This document shows, piece by piece, positions 46,974-55,616 of a stretch of DNA of 64,000 bases. A model generated the notes under the pieces. That model did not search any database and was not told where the DNA came from. It saw only the letters and a list, made by a program, of their open reading frames with translations. How positions within the stretch are numbered: position 1 is the stretch's first letter; every line of letters starts with the position of its first letter. A program made the translations under genes and the position numbers. Source of the stretch: Agromyces aurantiacus (GTDB lineage: Bacteria > Actinomycetota > Actinomycetes > Actinomycetales > Microbacteriaceae); assembly GCF_016907355.1 (NCBI RefSeq), contig NZ_JAFBBW010000001.1:124001-188000 (forward strand), given 5' to 3'.

Positions 46974-49900
46974 CTACGGCGTGATGCGGACCGTGACCTC
47001 GGCCGTCGTGGTGTTCCCGGCGACATCCGTCGCCTCGAAGGTCACGGTGTAGACGGCGCCCTGCCGGGCGCGCACCTCGATCCGGGTGTCGGACACCACG
47101 CGGTACTCGGCCTTGTGGCCCTCGACCTCGACGCCGGTGAGCTCGACGGTGACCTCGCGGCCGGAGTTGTCGGAGGCGTCGATGTCGAAGTCGACCGTGT
47201 GCCACTTCGCGTCGGGCGGGAAGATGCTCGCCGGCACGGCCGTGACCTGCAGCTCGGGTGCGGTGTGGTCGAGTTCGAGGCCCACGAGCACCGGGTCGTG
47301 GTCGCTCGACCGGTAGGCGTCGGGCGCGTAGAACGCGTCCTGCGCGGGCTTCTTGAACGTCATGTCGTAGTCGATGAGGCTCGGTTCGTCGGCGTTGATC
47401 GCCCACGTCGTGGCCTCGAGGGCGTCGGCGGCGAGCGCCGGGCCTGCCAGCGCGTAGTCGAGGTAGCCCAGCTGGCCGTCGAACACGTACGAGTAGTGCT
47501 CCTCGCCCTGGTCGCGCAGCAGCAGGTCGGTGTAGCCCGCACCCGTGAGCACCTGGATCGGGTCCTCGTGGTCGTACGAGTTCAGGTCGCCGATGATCAG
47601 CTCACGGCCCGGCTCGGCCGCGGTGGGTCCGGTGGCGAGCCAGTCGACCATGGCCTCGGCCGCGTGCGTGCGGACGACGTTGCAGTTGCCCTGGCCGTTC
47701 GGGTCCTCGGGCTCGCCGGGACACGCCGACCCCTTCGACTTCAGGTGGTTCACCACGACCGCGACGTCGCCGTCGGTCTGGAGGTCGGTGAAGGCCTGCG
47801 CCAGCGCCGGGCGGTTGAGGTCGTCGATCCAGCGCGGATCGACCGACTCGTCGAGCACGGCGTGCTCGCCGAGCGGGGCGACCGCGGCGGGCTTGTAGAT
47901 GAGCGCGGTCGTGATCACGTCGGTGCCGAGCACGCCAGTCGGGATGTACGCGTAGGTGCCCGCGCCCATCTCGTCGTTGAGCGCGTCGACGAGCGAGGCC
48001 ACGGCCACGTCGCCGTTGTTCTCGATCTCGATGAGGCCGACGATGTCGGCGTCGAGCTGGGAGATGGCGCTCACGATCTTCGCCTGCTGGCGCTCGAACT
48101 CGACCGGATCGCTCGCGCCGCGCGAGCCGAGGGTCGTGAAGTAGTTCAGCACGTTGAAGCTCGCGACAGTGGTCGAGCCGTCGACCTCTGGCGCCGCGGT
48201 CCGCGGGTTCGCGACCGCGAAGTCGGCACCCTGCGTCGGCTGCACGGCCCACGTGTCGAACCGGTAGTCGAGCACGCCGGTCACGTCGGTGACGAGGTCG
48301 CCGCCGCGGAAGGTGTTCTCGAGCGTGAAGACCTGGCCGTTCGGATGGATCGCCGGGTCGGGGTTCTCCACGCTGCGACCGTCGTCGACGCCGATGCGGT
48401 TGAGCGCATTCTGCTCCGCGAGGGCGATCGCCTCGGGCGAGCCCGCGTCGAAGAGCGCGGTCGGCTGCATCTGGCGGTCGGGCCCGAGCGTGATCGTGCC
48501 GTAGCGGCCGTATTCGAAGTACTCGAGGATGGCGAGCTGCTGCGGCAGCACGACCCGCATGCCCTCGAGCCGCTCGCGGGCCTCCGCCCCGGCGGGGAGG
48601 CTGAACTCGGCCGGGGCGGGCAGCTCGGCGCCCGAGGCGCAGATCGAGTTCGCGGTCGCGGTGAGCTCGGTCATCCCGAAGTACTCGCTGACGGTGCCCG
48701 CGAGGTGCACGACGTCGCCCGCGGCCACGTCGAGTCCGGTCGGCGCGTAGACGAAGATGCCGTCGGATGTCGCGGGGTCGCCGTCGCCGGCATCCTGCAC
48801 GTAGTAGCCGTCGAACCCGCCGACCTGGAAGTCGCCGATCACGACGCCCTCGATCTCGACCGAGGCGCCGACCTTCGGCGAGGTCGCGCCCGCGCCCTGG
48901 ACCGAGCCGATGGTCACGGGCGCGGCGGCGCAGTCGGCCGGCGGCAGCGGCACGACGACCACCGTGAGCGAGTTGCGGACGCCGGGGGTGTTCGCGGCCT
49001 CGCCGGCGACGAGGGTGCCCGTGTTGCCCGGGATGCCCGCCTTGTCGAAGTCGTTGCGCACCCAGTCGGCGGTCGAGTCGGTGTCGGCACCGTCGGGGAT
49101 GCGCGACGCACCTCCGAGCGCGAAGGCGGCCCCGTCGAAGGCGACGCCCAGCACGGTGTCGCCGTAGGCGAGGTCGCCCGAGCCGCCGTCGTTCACGGCC
49201 ACTGAGTCGAGCACCTCCAGCCCGGCGACCGCGTCGATCGCGCCGTCGTCGTCGGCGTCGAGGTCGTCGCCGAGCGCACCGGCGAACCCGGTGACGAGCA
49301 GCAGCGACACGGTGCCGTTCTCGAGGGCGTTGGCCGGCAGCCACGCGAGCGCGCGGCCGTCGTCGTCGGGTGCGGCGAACGGGACGACCTCGTCGACCAC
49401 GCCCATGGAGGCGCCCGCGTCGCCCTCGATCTCGAGCACGCGGTATCCGCCGACGTCGGTGCCCGGCTCGACGAGGAGTTCGACGTACTCGATGTCGGTT
49501 CCCGCGGTCGAGGCCGAGAACTCGTTGATCACGGGGGTCTGCGGGGGCGCCTCGGCGCACCCGGTGTGCGTTCCCAGTCCGTCGAAGGTGTCGGTCGCGA
49601 AGCCGACCCACTCGAGCGCGGGGTCGAACGCGTCGTTCGTCACGGCGTCGCCGACGCACACGCCGTCGGCGCGACGCAGCGTGTTGTCAGCCGTGGAGGT
49701 CAGGCCGGCGCCCCATTCGGTGCCGGGGTCGACGCCGATCTGGCCGAACGAGTCGACGACCGTCCCGGCACGACGCAGCGTCAGCGCGTCGTCGCCGTTG
49801 AACCAGCCTGCGCCGTTCGTCTGGTCGGCCTGGGCCAGGACCGGCGCGGACGCCGAGGCCTGGGCGATGACCCAGGCCTCGCCTGCGGCGACCGAACCCG

Positions 49901-50156
49901 TGAGGTTGATCGTCAGGCCCGCGCTCGCCGATCCGTTGAAGAACATCTGGATCGAGTACTGGGCGGCCGACAGGTCGACGGCGGCGCCGGTCGGGTTGAA
50001 CAGCTCGATCGCCTTGTTGTTGGAGCTGCCTTCGACGACCTCGCTGATGATCAGGTCGGTCGGGTCGCCCTCCAGCGCCGCCGCCGGCGCGGCGATGCCG
50101 GTGAGGGCGAGGGCTGCGGCGGTCAGGCCGACACTCAGGCGCACGGGACGATTCAT
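46974..50156 (-). CDS. Secreted ExeM/NucH-family extracellular endonuclease
   Basis: The 1060-residue protein has a signal peptide (residues 1-28), a lamin-tail domain (about 32-190, LIISEVVEGSSNNKAIELFN), a second LTD-like segment (about 208-410), an OB-fold nucleic-acid-binding domain (about 415-520) and an endonuclease/exonuclease/phosphatase domain (about 665-975) with FNVLNYF, LIEIENNGD, IIGDLNSYDHEDP and SDHDPVLVG. A C-terminal Ig-like domain (about 985-1060) ends without LPXTG or membrane helix, so it should be free in the medium. ExeM/NucH enzymes degrade extracellular DNA for nutrients or biofilm remodelling. It is a single gene. Confidence 0.93.
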   Translation of the reverse strand: MNRPVRLSVGLTAAALALTGIAAPAAALEGDPTDLIISEVVEGSSNNKAIELFNPTGAAVDLSAAQYSIQMFFNGSASAGLTINLTGSVAAGEAWVIAQASASAPVLAQADQTNGAGWFNGDDALTLRRAGTVVDSFGQIGVDPGTEWGAGLTSTADNTLRRADGVCVGDAVTNDAFDPALEWVGFATDTFDGLGTHTGCAEAPPQTPVINEFSASTAGTDIEYVELLVEPGTDVGGYRVLEIEGDAGASMGVVDEVVPFAAPDDDGRALAWLPANALENGTVSLLLVTGFAGALGDDLDADDDGAIDAVAGLEVLDSVAVNDGGSGDLAYGDTVLGVAFDGAAFALGGASRIPDGADTDSTADWVRNDFDKAGIPGNTGTLVAGEAANTPGVRNSLTVVVVPLPPADCAAAPVTIGSVQGAGATSPKVGASVEIEGVVIGDFQVGGFDGYYVQDAGDGDPATSDGIFVYAPTGLDVAAGDVVHLAGTVSEYFGMTELTATANSICASGAELPAPAEFSLPAGAEARERLEGMRVVLPQQLAILEYFEYGRYGTITLGPDRQMQPTALFDAGSPEAIALAEQNALNRIGVDDGRSVENPDPAIHPNGQVFTLENTFRGGDLVTDVTGVLDYRFDTWAVQPTQGADFAVANPRTAAPEVDGSTTVASFNVLNYFTTLGSRGASDPVEFERQQAKIVSAISQLDADIVGLIEIENNGDVAVASLVDALNDEMGAGTYAYIPTGVLGTDVITTALIYKPAAVAPLGEHAVLDESVDPRWIDDLNRPALAQAFTDLQTDGDVAVVVNHLKSKGSACPGEPEDPNGQGNCNVVRTHAAEAMVDWLATGPTAAEPGRELIIGDLNSYDHEDPIQVLTGAGYTDLLLRDQGEEHYSYVFDGQLGYLDYALAGPALAADALEATTWAINADEPSLIDYDMTFKKPAQDAFYAPDAYRSSDHDPVLVGLELDHTAPELQVTAVPASIFPPDAKWHTVDFDIDASDNSGREVTVELTGVEVEGHKAEYRVVSDTRIEVRARQGAVYTVTFEATDVAGNTTTAEVTVRITP

Positions 50157-50296
50157 CGGGGCTCCTCACGCGACCCGGGCACGGGCCGTCGTGACCCCCC
50201 CGGACGGCGCCAGCCTAGGGGTCGGCGCGAATCGCTGGGAAGACGCGTCACGAGACGTTCACGCGAGCGCTGCGAATGTGCACCCGACTGGCCATT

Positions 50297-50316
50297 CCGT
50301 GCTCGAACGAGCACGG
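50297..50316. terminator. Stem-loop downstream of the His-rich MarR gene
   Basis: Nine-bp perfect arms CCGTGCTCG/CGAGCACGG around AA lie 5 bp past the regulator's stop on the reverse strand. The 164-bp gap to the nuclease gene holds nothing else clear. Confidence 0.6.
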
Positions 50317-50320
50317 ACCG

Positions 50321-50971
50321 TCAGGGACGGCGCTCCTGGATGCCGCGCGCGAACCGCGCGAGCAGCGTCGCGAACTGGGCCCGCTCGACGTCGGTGAACC
50401 CCTCGAGTGCCGCCTCGATGGCCTGGCGACGCGTCGACGTCGCGTTCCGCACCGCGGCCGAGCCCGCTTCGGTCAGTCGGATGCGGGTGCGCCGGGCGTC
50501 GTCGGGATCGGCCTCCCGCACGACCTGACCCTCGTCGGCGGCGGCCTGGACGAGCCGGCTCGCGCGGGGCTGGTCGACGCCGATCGCCTCGGCGAGCTCG
50601 GTCACCGAGAGCGGGCGATCGGCCGCGTCGAGCGTCGCGAGGAGGCGGAATCGCGCGACGGGTCCGACGCGGAATTCCCACGCGCCGCGCGACCCGCGCC
50701 GAGGCCAGGGCGGGCCGCCCGCGCGCCCCTCTGCGTCGGCCTCGCCGTTCGCGCCGTGCCCCCAGGGTCGACCGCCCGCCGGGCGGGCGCCGCGATCCGC
50801 GGGACCGGGCGCGCCGGCTCCCGGATGGTGCCCGTGGTGGTGGTCGCCGTGCGGGTGCGGGCCGCCCCGCGGACGCCCGTGGCGCAGCGCGGCGAGCGAG
50901 CGCTCGATGAGCTCGACGGGGTCGGGCTCGGGCGCGTGCGGGTCGGATCCGGTCACGACCCTATGGTACAT
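50321..50971 (-). CDS. MarR-family regulator with His-rich linker
   Basis: The 216-residue protein has a His/Gly/Pro-rich segment (about residues 35-85, containing HPHGDHHHGHH) before a MarR winged-helix domain (about 100-216) with LSVTELAEAIGVDQPRASRL as recognition region and DPDDARRTRIRLT as wing. The His cluster suggests binding of Ni, Co, Zn or Cu; that is inference. The ATG at 50971 lies within the first operator; GTG 50956 is an alternative start. It is divergent from a second His-rich regulator and both flank the CATGTCA operator array. Confidence 0.82.
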   Translation of the reverse strand: MYHRVVTGSDPHAPEPDPVELIERSLAALRHGRPRGGPHPHGDHHHGHHPGAGAPGPADRGARPAGGRPWGHGANGEADAEGRAGGPPWPRRGSRGAWEFRVGPVARFRLLATLDAADRPLSVTELAEAIGVDQPRASRLVQAAADEGQVVREADPDDARRTRIRLTEAGSAAVRNATSTRRQAIEAALEGFTDVERAQFATLLARFARGIQERRP

Positions 50972-51029
50972 GTCACTTGACATGCAATAACGATGCATGT
51001 CACACTGCATGTACATGTCATGAGACATG
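50969..51029. promoter_or_regulatory. Three-site CATGTCA operator array between divergent regulators
   Basis: Site 1 (50969-50984) is CATGTCA-CT-TGACATG, a perfect 7-bp-arm palindrome. Site 3 (51014-51029) matches with one change. Site 2 (50996-51011) shares the left half and part of the right. The stretch is AT-rich against its surroundings. Site 1 covers the reverse-strand gene's start codon, implying autorepression. Confidence 0.8.
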
Positions 51030-51107
51030 CATCGCCCCGACCGGGGCGCACGACACCGCCGGCCCCGCGCCATCCGCGCCGAGCACGCCGGCCACGAGAG
51101 GATTCCG

Positions 51108-51899
51108 ATGAACACCCACGACCACGACCACGACCTGCCCGACCCAGTCGACGAGACGCCCGAGGCCGACGACCTCGGCGAGCACGACGCCGCGGCGGAC
51201 GCGCCCGCCGACCCCACGACGCGCCCGCTCGGCTTCTGGCTGAAGACCGTCGACCGCCTGATCGACCGCGAGTTCGAGACCGCGTTCGCCGATCTCGGCG
51301 TCACGCGCCGCGACTGGCGCCTGCTGAACCTCTTGGGCGGCGAGGCGCGCGACGAGCGCCTGCTCGCCAAGCTCGACGCGCGCCCCCACCGCCTCGACGA
51401 CCTCGTCGATCGCGGTTGGGTCGCCGGCGAGCCCGGCGCCTGGACGCTGACCGACGGGGGCCGCGATGCGCTCGCGGCGCTCGGCGAGCGGGTGGCCGCC
51501 ATCCGCTCGCGCATCGGCGGCGCCGTGTCATCCGACGACTACGCGACGACGCTCACCACGCTCGAGGCCATGGCCCGCGAGCTCGGCTGGAGCGAGGAGG
51601 CCGCAGCGGCCTGGCGACGCGAGGCGCGCTCGCGCCGACGCGGCGGGTTCGCCTCGCGCGACCCCCGTCCGGGCCCGGGCTTCCGACGCTTCGGCCGCCC
51701 CGCGTTCGGGCCGACGGGCGCCGGGACGGACCGGCACGACGGGTGCCACCACCCCGACCACGGCCGCCACGGACGAGCCCACGGACACGGCCCGCACGAG
51801 CGGCACGGCGCGGCCGAGGTGCACGTGCACGTCCACCTCGACGAGCGCCGCGGCCGCGGTCTCCCCCACGGCGCGCCGCACGACCGCGCGCAGCGCTGA
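51108..51899 (+). CDS. MarR-like regulator with His-rich N- and C-termini
   Basis: The 263-residue protein has a short His/Asp N-terminus (MNTHDHDHDLP), a MarR-like helical and wing core (about residues 40-165, with GFWLKTVDRLIDREFETAF and RLDDLVDRGWVAGEPGAWTLT) and a C-terminal region of about 60 residues with more than 15 His, including HGHGPHERHG and VHVHVHLDE. GAGAGGA precedes ATG 51108. It is divergent from the other His-rich MarR gene with shared operators. A metal-responsive role is likely but not shown; no metal transporter is adjacent. Confidence 0.78.
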   Translation: MNTHDHDHDLPDPVDETPEADDLGEHDAAADAPADPTTRPLGFWLKTVDRLIDREFETAFADLGVTRRDWRLLNLLGGEARDERLLAKLDARPHRLDDLVDRGWVAGEPGAWTLTDGGRDALAALGERVAAIRSRIGGAVSSDDYATTLTTLEAMARELGWSEEAAAAWRREARSRRRGGFASRDPRPGPGFRRFGRPAFGPTGAGTDRHDGCHHPDHGRHGRAHGHGPHERHGAAEVHVHVHLDERRGRGLPHGAPHDRAQR

Positions 51900-51927
51900 C
51901 CCGCCCGACTCCGCGGCCGGTCCGGAC

Positions 51928-52530
51928 CTAGCGTTCGGATCGGCCGCGCGCGTTGTAGACCACGGCGTCCGAGGCCCCGAACTCGCGGAACACGCGCAGC
52001 GCCTCGGCGCGACGCACACCCGAGTGCACGCTGATGCCGCGGTCCTCGAACTCGCCGATCCAGTCGTCGGGCATGGGTCCCTCGTCGAACCCGGTGAGGT
52101 CCACGCACTCGTCGCCGTGGCCAGCGATGACGAGCCGGCGCACACCCGACCACATGGTCGCGCCGTAGCACATGACGCACGGGGCCCAGTTGACGACGAG
52201 TTCGAGCTCGGCCCCCTCGGCGCCCAGGTCCCAGCGGCCGAGCCGGGTCTGCGCGAGGCTCAGCGCGGTGACCTCGGCGTGCGTCGAGCTGAGCCCGCTC
52301 GAGAGCACGACGTTCACGCCCGCCGAGACGAGCGCGCCGGATGACGCGTCGACGACGAGCGCCGCGAACGGACCGCCGTTGCCCGCGCGCCAGTTGCGAT
52401 CGGCCAGCTCGATCGCGAGCCCGACCCTTGCCTCGTCGTCGGGCAGCGGCGTCGAGGCCAGCTGTGGGAGCTCGTCGACCAGCCACGGCGGCAGCGACGC
52501 GGAGAACGAGGACGGCAGCGCGGCATCCAT
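51928..52530 (-). CDS. Nucleoside/guanine deaminase-like zinc enzyme
   Basis: The 200-residue protein has the cytidine-deaminase-fold zinc site: THAEV (His and catalytic Glu, near residue 84) and WAPCVMCYGA (two Cys). It resembles CMP/dCMP- or guanine-deaminase-type hydrolases that remove an amino group from a base or related heterocycle. It starts 27 bp after the ABC permease stop in the same direction and is the last gene of that operon, so it may act on the imported substrate. ATG 52530 or 52539 are both possible; neither has a standard ribosome site. Confidence 0.85.
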   Translation of the reverse strand: MDAALPSSFSASLPPWLVDELPQLASTPLPDDEARVGLAIELADRNWRAGNGGPFAALVVDASSGALVSAGVNVVLSSGLSSTHAEVTALSLAQTRLGRWDLGAEGAELELVVNWAPCVMCYGATMWSGVRRLVIAGHGDECVDLTGFDEGPMPDDWIGEFEDRGISVHSGVRRAEALRVFREFGASDAVVYNARGRSER

Positions 52531-52557
52531 GCCCCTCATTCTGCCCTGCGGGACGGC

Positions 52558-53361
52558 CTACGGCGCCTTCTGCTCGTCGTCGCCCGACAGCCGCTGCGCG
52601 AGGTAGATGGGCACGATCGACACGATCACGAGCACGACCGCGATCACCGACACGATCGGCGCCTGGCTCGGCCGGAACATGTTGTTCAGGATGAAGATGG
52701 GCAGCGTCGTCACGCCCGAGCCCGCCGTGAACGTCGTCACGATGATCTCGTCGAACGACAGCGCGAACGCCAGCAGCCCGCCCGCGAGCAGCGCCGAGCG
52801 CAGCTGCGGGAACGTCACGAGCCGGAAGGTCGTGAAGACCCCCGCGCCGAGGTCGGCCGACGCCTCCTCGAGCTTCGTGCCCGTCCGCCGCAAGCGGGCG
52901 ATCACATTGTTGAACACGGTCACGATGCAGAAGGTCGCGTGCGCGATCACGACCGTCCAGATCGAGAGCGGGATGCCCATGATCGTGCGGAAGAAGTTGT
53001 TCAGCGCGATACCGGTGATGATGCCCGGCAGGGCGATCGGCAGGATCACGAGCAGGTTGATCGCGTGCCGGCCGAAGAAGTCGAACCGCTGGAGCGCGAA
53101 CGAGATGAGCGTGCCGAGCAGGAGCGCGATCGCGGTCGAGACGAGCGCGACGACCACGCTCGTGCCCACCGCCTCCATCGCACCGGCGCTGCGGAAGGCG
53201 CGCTGCCACCATTCGAGTGTGAAGCCCGGCGGCGGCCACGAGAGCGACGTCGAGGTCGAGAACGAGTTCACGAGCACCACGAACAGCGGCACGTACACGA
53301 GCACGAGGATCAGGACGGCGACGACGCCGAGCGTCGTGCGCGAGAGTCGGGAGAGTCGCAT
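52558..53361 (-). CDS. ABC transporter permease, PotC-like
   Basis: The 267-residue membrane protein has six helices and the permease-ATPase contact EEASADLGAGVFTTFRLVTFP (EAA loop, about 165-185). It matches the polyamine/iron-type PotC family. With the PotB-like permease, binding protein and ATPase it forms an importer; the substrate may be a polyamine, opine or similar cation. It starts 9 bp after the preceding permease. Confidence 0.92.
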   Translation of the reverse strand: MRLSRLSRTTLGVVAVLILVLVYVPLFVVLVNSFSTSTSLSWPPPGFTLEWWQRAFRSAGAMEAVGTSVVVALVSTAIALLLGTLISFALQRFDFFGRHAINLLVILPIALPGIITGIALNNFFRTIMGIPLSIWTVVIAHATFCIVTVFNNVIARLRRTGTKLEEASADLGAGVFTTFRLVTFPQLRSALLAGGLLAFALSFDEIIVTTFTAGSGVTTLPIFILNNMFRPSQAPIVSVIAVVLVIVSIVPIYLAQRLSGDDEQKAP

Positions 53362-53370
53362 GCGTCGCCC

Positions 53371-54300
53371 CTACAGGTTGTCCAGGGCGCCCGTGCGACG
53401 CACGAGCGCGAGGTAGCCGAAGATGATCGCGATCGGGATGAGCGCGATCGCGGCGGCGAGCGGCAGGTTGTTGGCCGCGCCGACGTTCGTGTACACGAGG
53501 TTGCCGAGCATCTGGCTCGCGCCGCCGACGATGTTCACGGTGATGTAGTCGCCGAGCGAGAGCGAGAAGCTGAAGATCGTGCCCGCGATGATCGCGGGTG
53601 CCGCGAGCGGCAGCACGACGTGCCGGATGGTGGGCCAGGACTTTCCACCCAGGTCGGCGGATGCCTCGAGCAGCGAGTCGGGCACGCGCTCGAGCCCGGC
53701 GTAGATCGGCAGGATCACGTAGGGCAGCCACAGGTACGACAGCGTGATGATCGTCGCGGTGAGGCCGTAGCCCGGGGTGTGCAACCCGAACGGCGCGAGT
53801 ACCCACTCGAGGATGCCGTCCTGCGAGAGCACCGACCGCCAGGCGTACGCCTTCACGAGGTAGCTGGCCCACAGCGGCATGAGCACGGCGATCACGAGGA
53901 GCCGGCGGGCGCGCGGCGAGGCGACCTTGGCCATGTAGAACGCGATCGGGAGGGCGAGCGCGACGTCGATGATCGTGACGAGCAGCGCCACGCCGATCGT
54001 GCGCAGCGTCACCGTCTGGTACAGCGACCCGGTGAGCACCGTGATGATGTTGTCGAGCGTCCACTCGGTCGTGATCTGGCCGGTGAAGCTGTCGACCGAC
54101 CAGAACGCGGTGACCAGCAGCGCGGCCAGCGCCACCACGTACACGAGGGCGAGCCAGAACAGCGGGGCCGACAGCAGCAGCGCGAGCCGGGTGCGCGGGT
54201 GCGTGCTGAGGAACACCGACGTCCGGCGGGCGGTCGTGGCCTTCGGGCGTGGGATGCCGCGGCCCGGCGGTGAGGTCGGTGCGGTCGCGTTCGTCGTCAT
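53371..54300 (-). CDS. ABC transporter permease, PotB-like
   Basis: The 309-residue membrane protein has a basic N-terminus of about 40 residues, six helices and the EAA loop LLEASADLGGKSWPTIRHVV (about 225-245). It pairs with the PotC-like permease just downstream. A 12-bp stem-loop separates it from the binding-protein gene, which probably lowers its expression relative to that protein. Confidence 0.92.
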   Translation of the reverse strand: MTTNATAPTSPPGRGIPRPKATTARRTSVFLSTHPRTRLALLLSAPLFWLALVYVVALAALLVTAFWSVDSFTGQITTEWTLDNIITVLTGSLYQTVTLRTIGVALLVTIIDVALALPIAFYMAKVASPRARRLLVIAVLMPLWASYLVKAYAWRSVLSQDGILEWVLAPFGLHTPGYGLTATIITLSYLWLPYVILPIYAGLERVPDSLLEASADLGGKSWPTIRHVVLPLAAPAIIAGTIFSFSLSLGDYITVNIVGGASQMLGNLVYTNVGAANNLPLAAAIALIPIAIIFGYLALVRRTGALDNL

Positions 54301-54333
54301 GCGGCTTCCAGTCGGGGGTCGGTGGAGAGGTGG

Positions 54334-54368
54334 GGGTCGAGGAGGCCGCCGGGCGACCTCCTCGACCC
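54334..54368. terminator. Intercistronic stem-loop between binding protein and permease genes
   Basis: Twelve-bp perfect arms GGGTCGAGGAGG/CCTCCTCGACCC with an 11-nt loop lie just after the binding-protein stop. Such hairpins usually allow partial read-through, giving more binding protein than permease. Confidence 0.65.
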
Positions 54369-54379
54369 GCGGGGCGGGA

Positions 54380-55561
54380 TCAGCCCTTGATCTCGGACCA
54401 GGCCTCGGTCCACTGGGCGTAGTCGACGCACTCGACGTCGGTGCGACCGTCGACGCACTCGGCGATCGGCGTGGTCCAGTACCAGATCTGCGAGGCGTAG
54501 TCCTCGTCACCGGCGTGGTAGGCCTCGCAGTCCTCGCGGAACTCGCAGGCCGCGTCGCTCGACGGGGCCTCGCCGAAGTACGCGGTCGCCTGGGCGTTGG
54601 CCTCGGGGCTGGCGATGTAGTCCAGCCACTCGTACGCGCAGTTCACGTTGGCCGCATCGGACGCGACCATCCACGTGTCGGACCATCCGGTCGCGCCCTC
54701 CTCGGGGAGGACGACGTCGGTCGGCGCACCCGAGTCGGCGAGCACGTTCTGGATGACCTGCCAGGTCGTGCCGACGACCGAGTCACCCGACTCGAACGCC
54801 TGGATCTCCTTGAGGTAGTCCGACCAGTACTCGCCGATGGACTGGCGCTGCTCCTTCAGCAGGTCGACCGCGGCCTGGAACTGCTCCTCGTCGAGTGCGT
54901 ACGGGTTCTCGATGCCGAGCTCGGGCTGGTGCGCCATGAGGTAGACCGCCGCGTCGGCGATGTAGATGGGCGAGTCGTACGCGGTGACCTTGCCCGCGTT
55001 CTCACTCGCCTTGTCGAACACGACGTCCCACGAGGTGGGCGCCTCGGTGAAGACGTCGGTGTTGTACATGAGCAGGTTCGCGCCGTAACCATGCGGCACG
55101 CCGTACGACTGCCCGTCGACCGAGTTCCACTCCTTCTCCTTGAGGAAGTCGTAGATGCCCTCGTAGTTCGGGATCAGGTCGGTGTTGACGGGCTGCACCT
55201 CGCCGCCCGCGATGAGGCGGAGCGTCGCGTCGCCCGAGGCGGCGACGACGTCGTACTCGCCCGTCTTCATGAGGTTCACGGCCTCGTCGGACGTGCCATA
55301 GGTCTTCGAGGTGACCTGGCAGCCGGTCTCCTCCTCGAACGGGGTGACCCAGTCGACGGCGGGGTCGTTGGTGCCGTCCTCGACGTAGCCGGGCCACGCG
55401 AGGATCGAGACCTGTCCCTCGCCGTCGCCGAGCTCGGTGAGGGCCTCCTCGGTCGCCGTCGGGGTTCCCGAGGTGGTGCCACAGGCGGTGAGCAACGCGA
55501 CCGAGCCGATCGCGAGTCCGACGGTCACGCCGCGGCGTGCCGTGCGCGAGATGCGCATCAT
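54380..55561 (-). CDS. ABC substrate-binding lipoprotein, PotD-like
   Basis: The 393-residue protein has a lipoprotein signal with lipobox LLTAC (Cys near 28), then a PotD/type-2 binding fold (VSILAWPGYVEDG, GYGANLLMYNTDVF, EWLDYIASPEANAQATAYFG). It captures the substrate outside the membrane. Several C-terminal Cys (EFREDCEAY, IAECVDG, VECVDY) may form disulfides. The ATG 55561 has AGGAG 6 nt upstream. It lies between the ATPase and the permeases in the operon. Confidence 0.93.
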   Translation of the reverse strand: MMRISRTARRGVTVGLAIGSVALLTACGTTSGTPTATEEALTELGDGEGQVSILAWPGYVEDGTNDPAVDWVTPFEEETGCQVTSKTYGTSDEAVNLMKTGEYDVVAASGDATLRLIAGGEVQPVNTDLIPNYEGIYDFLKEKEWNSVDGQSYGVPHGYGANLLMYNTDVFTEAPTSWDVVFDKASENAGKVTAYDSPIYIADAAVYLMAHQPELGIENPYALDEEQFQAAVDLLKEQRQSIGEYWSDYLKEIQAFESGDSVVGTTWQVIQNVLADSGAPTDVVLPEEGATGWSDTWMVASDAANVNCAYEWLDYIASPEANAQATAYFGEAPSSDAACEFREDCEAYHAGDEDYASQIWYWTTPIAECVDGRTDVECVDYAQWTEAWSEIKG

Positions 55562-55616
55562 GGTTCTCTCCTGGTTTCTCTGTGTGGTGGGTGTGGTGCA
55601 GGTCGGGGCGGGTTCG

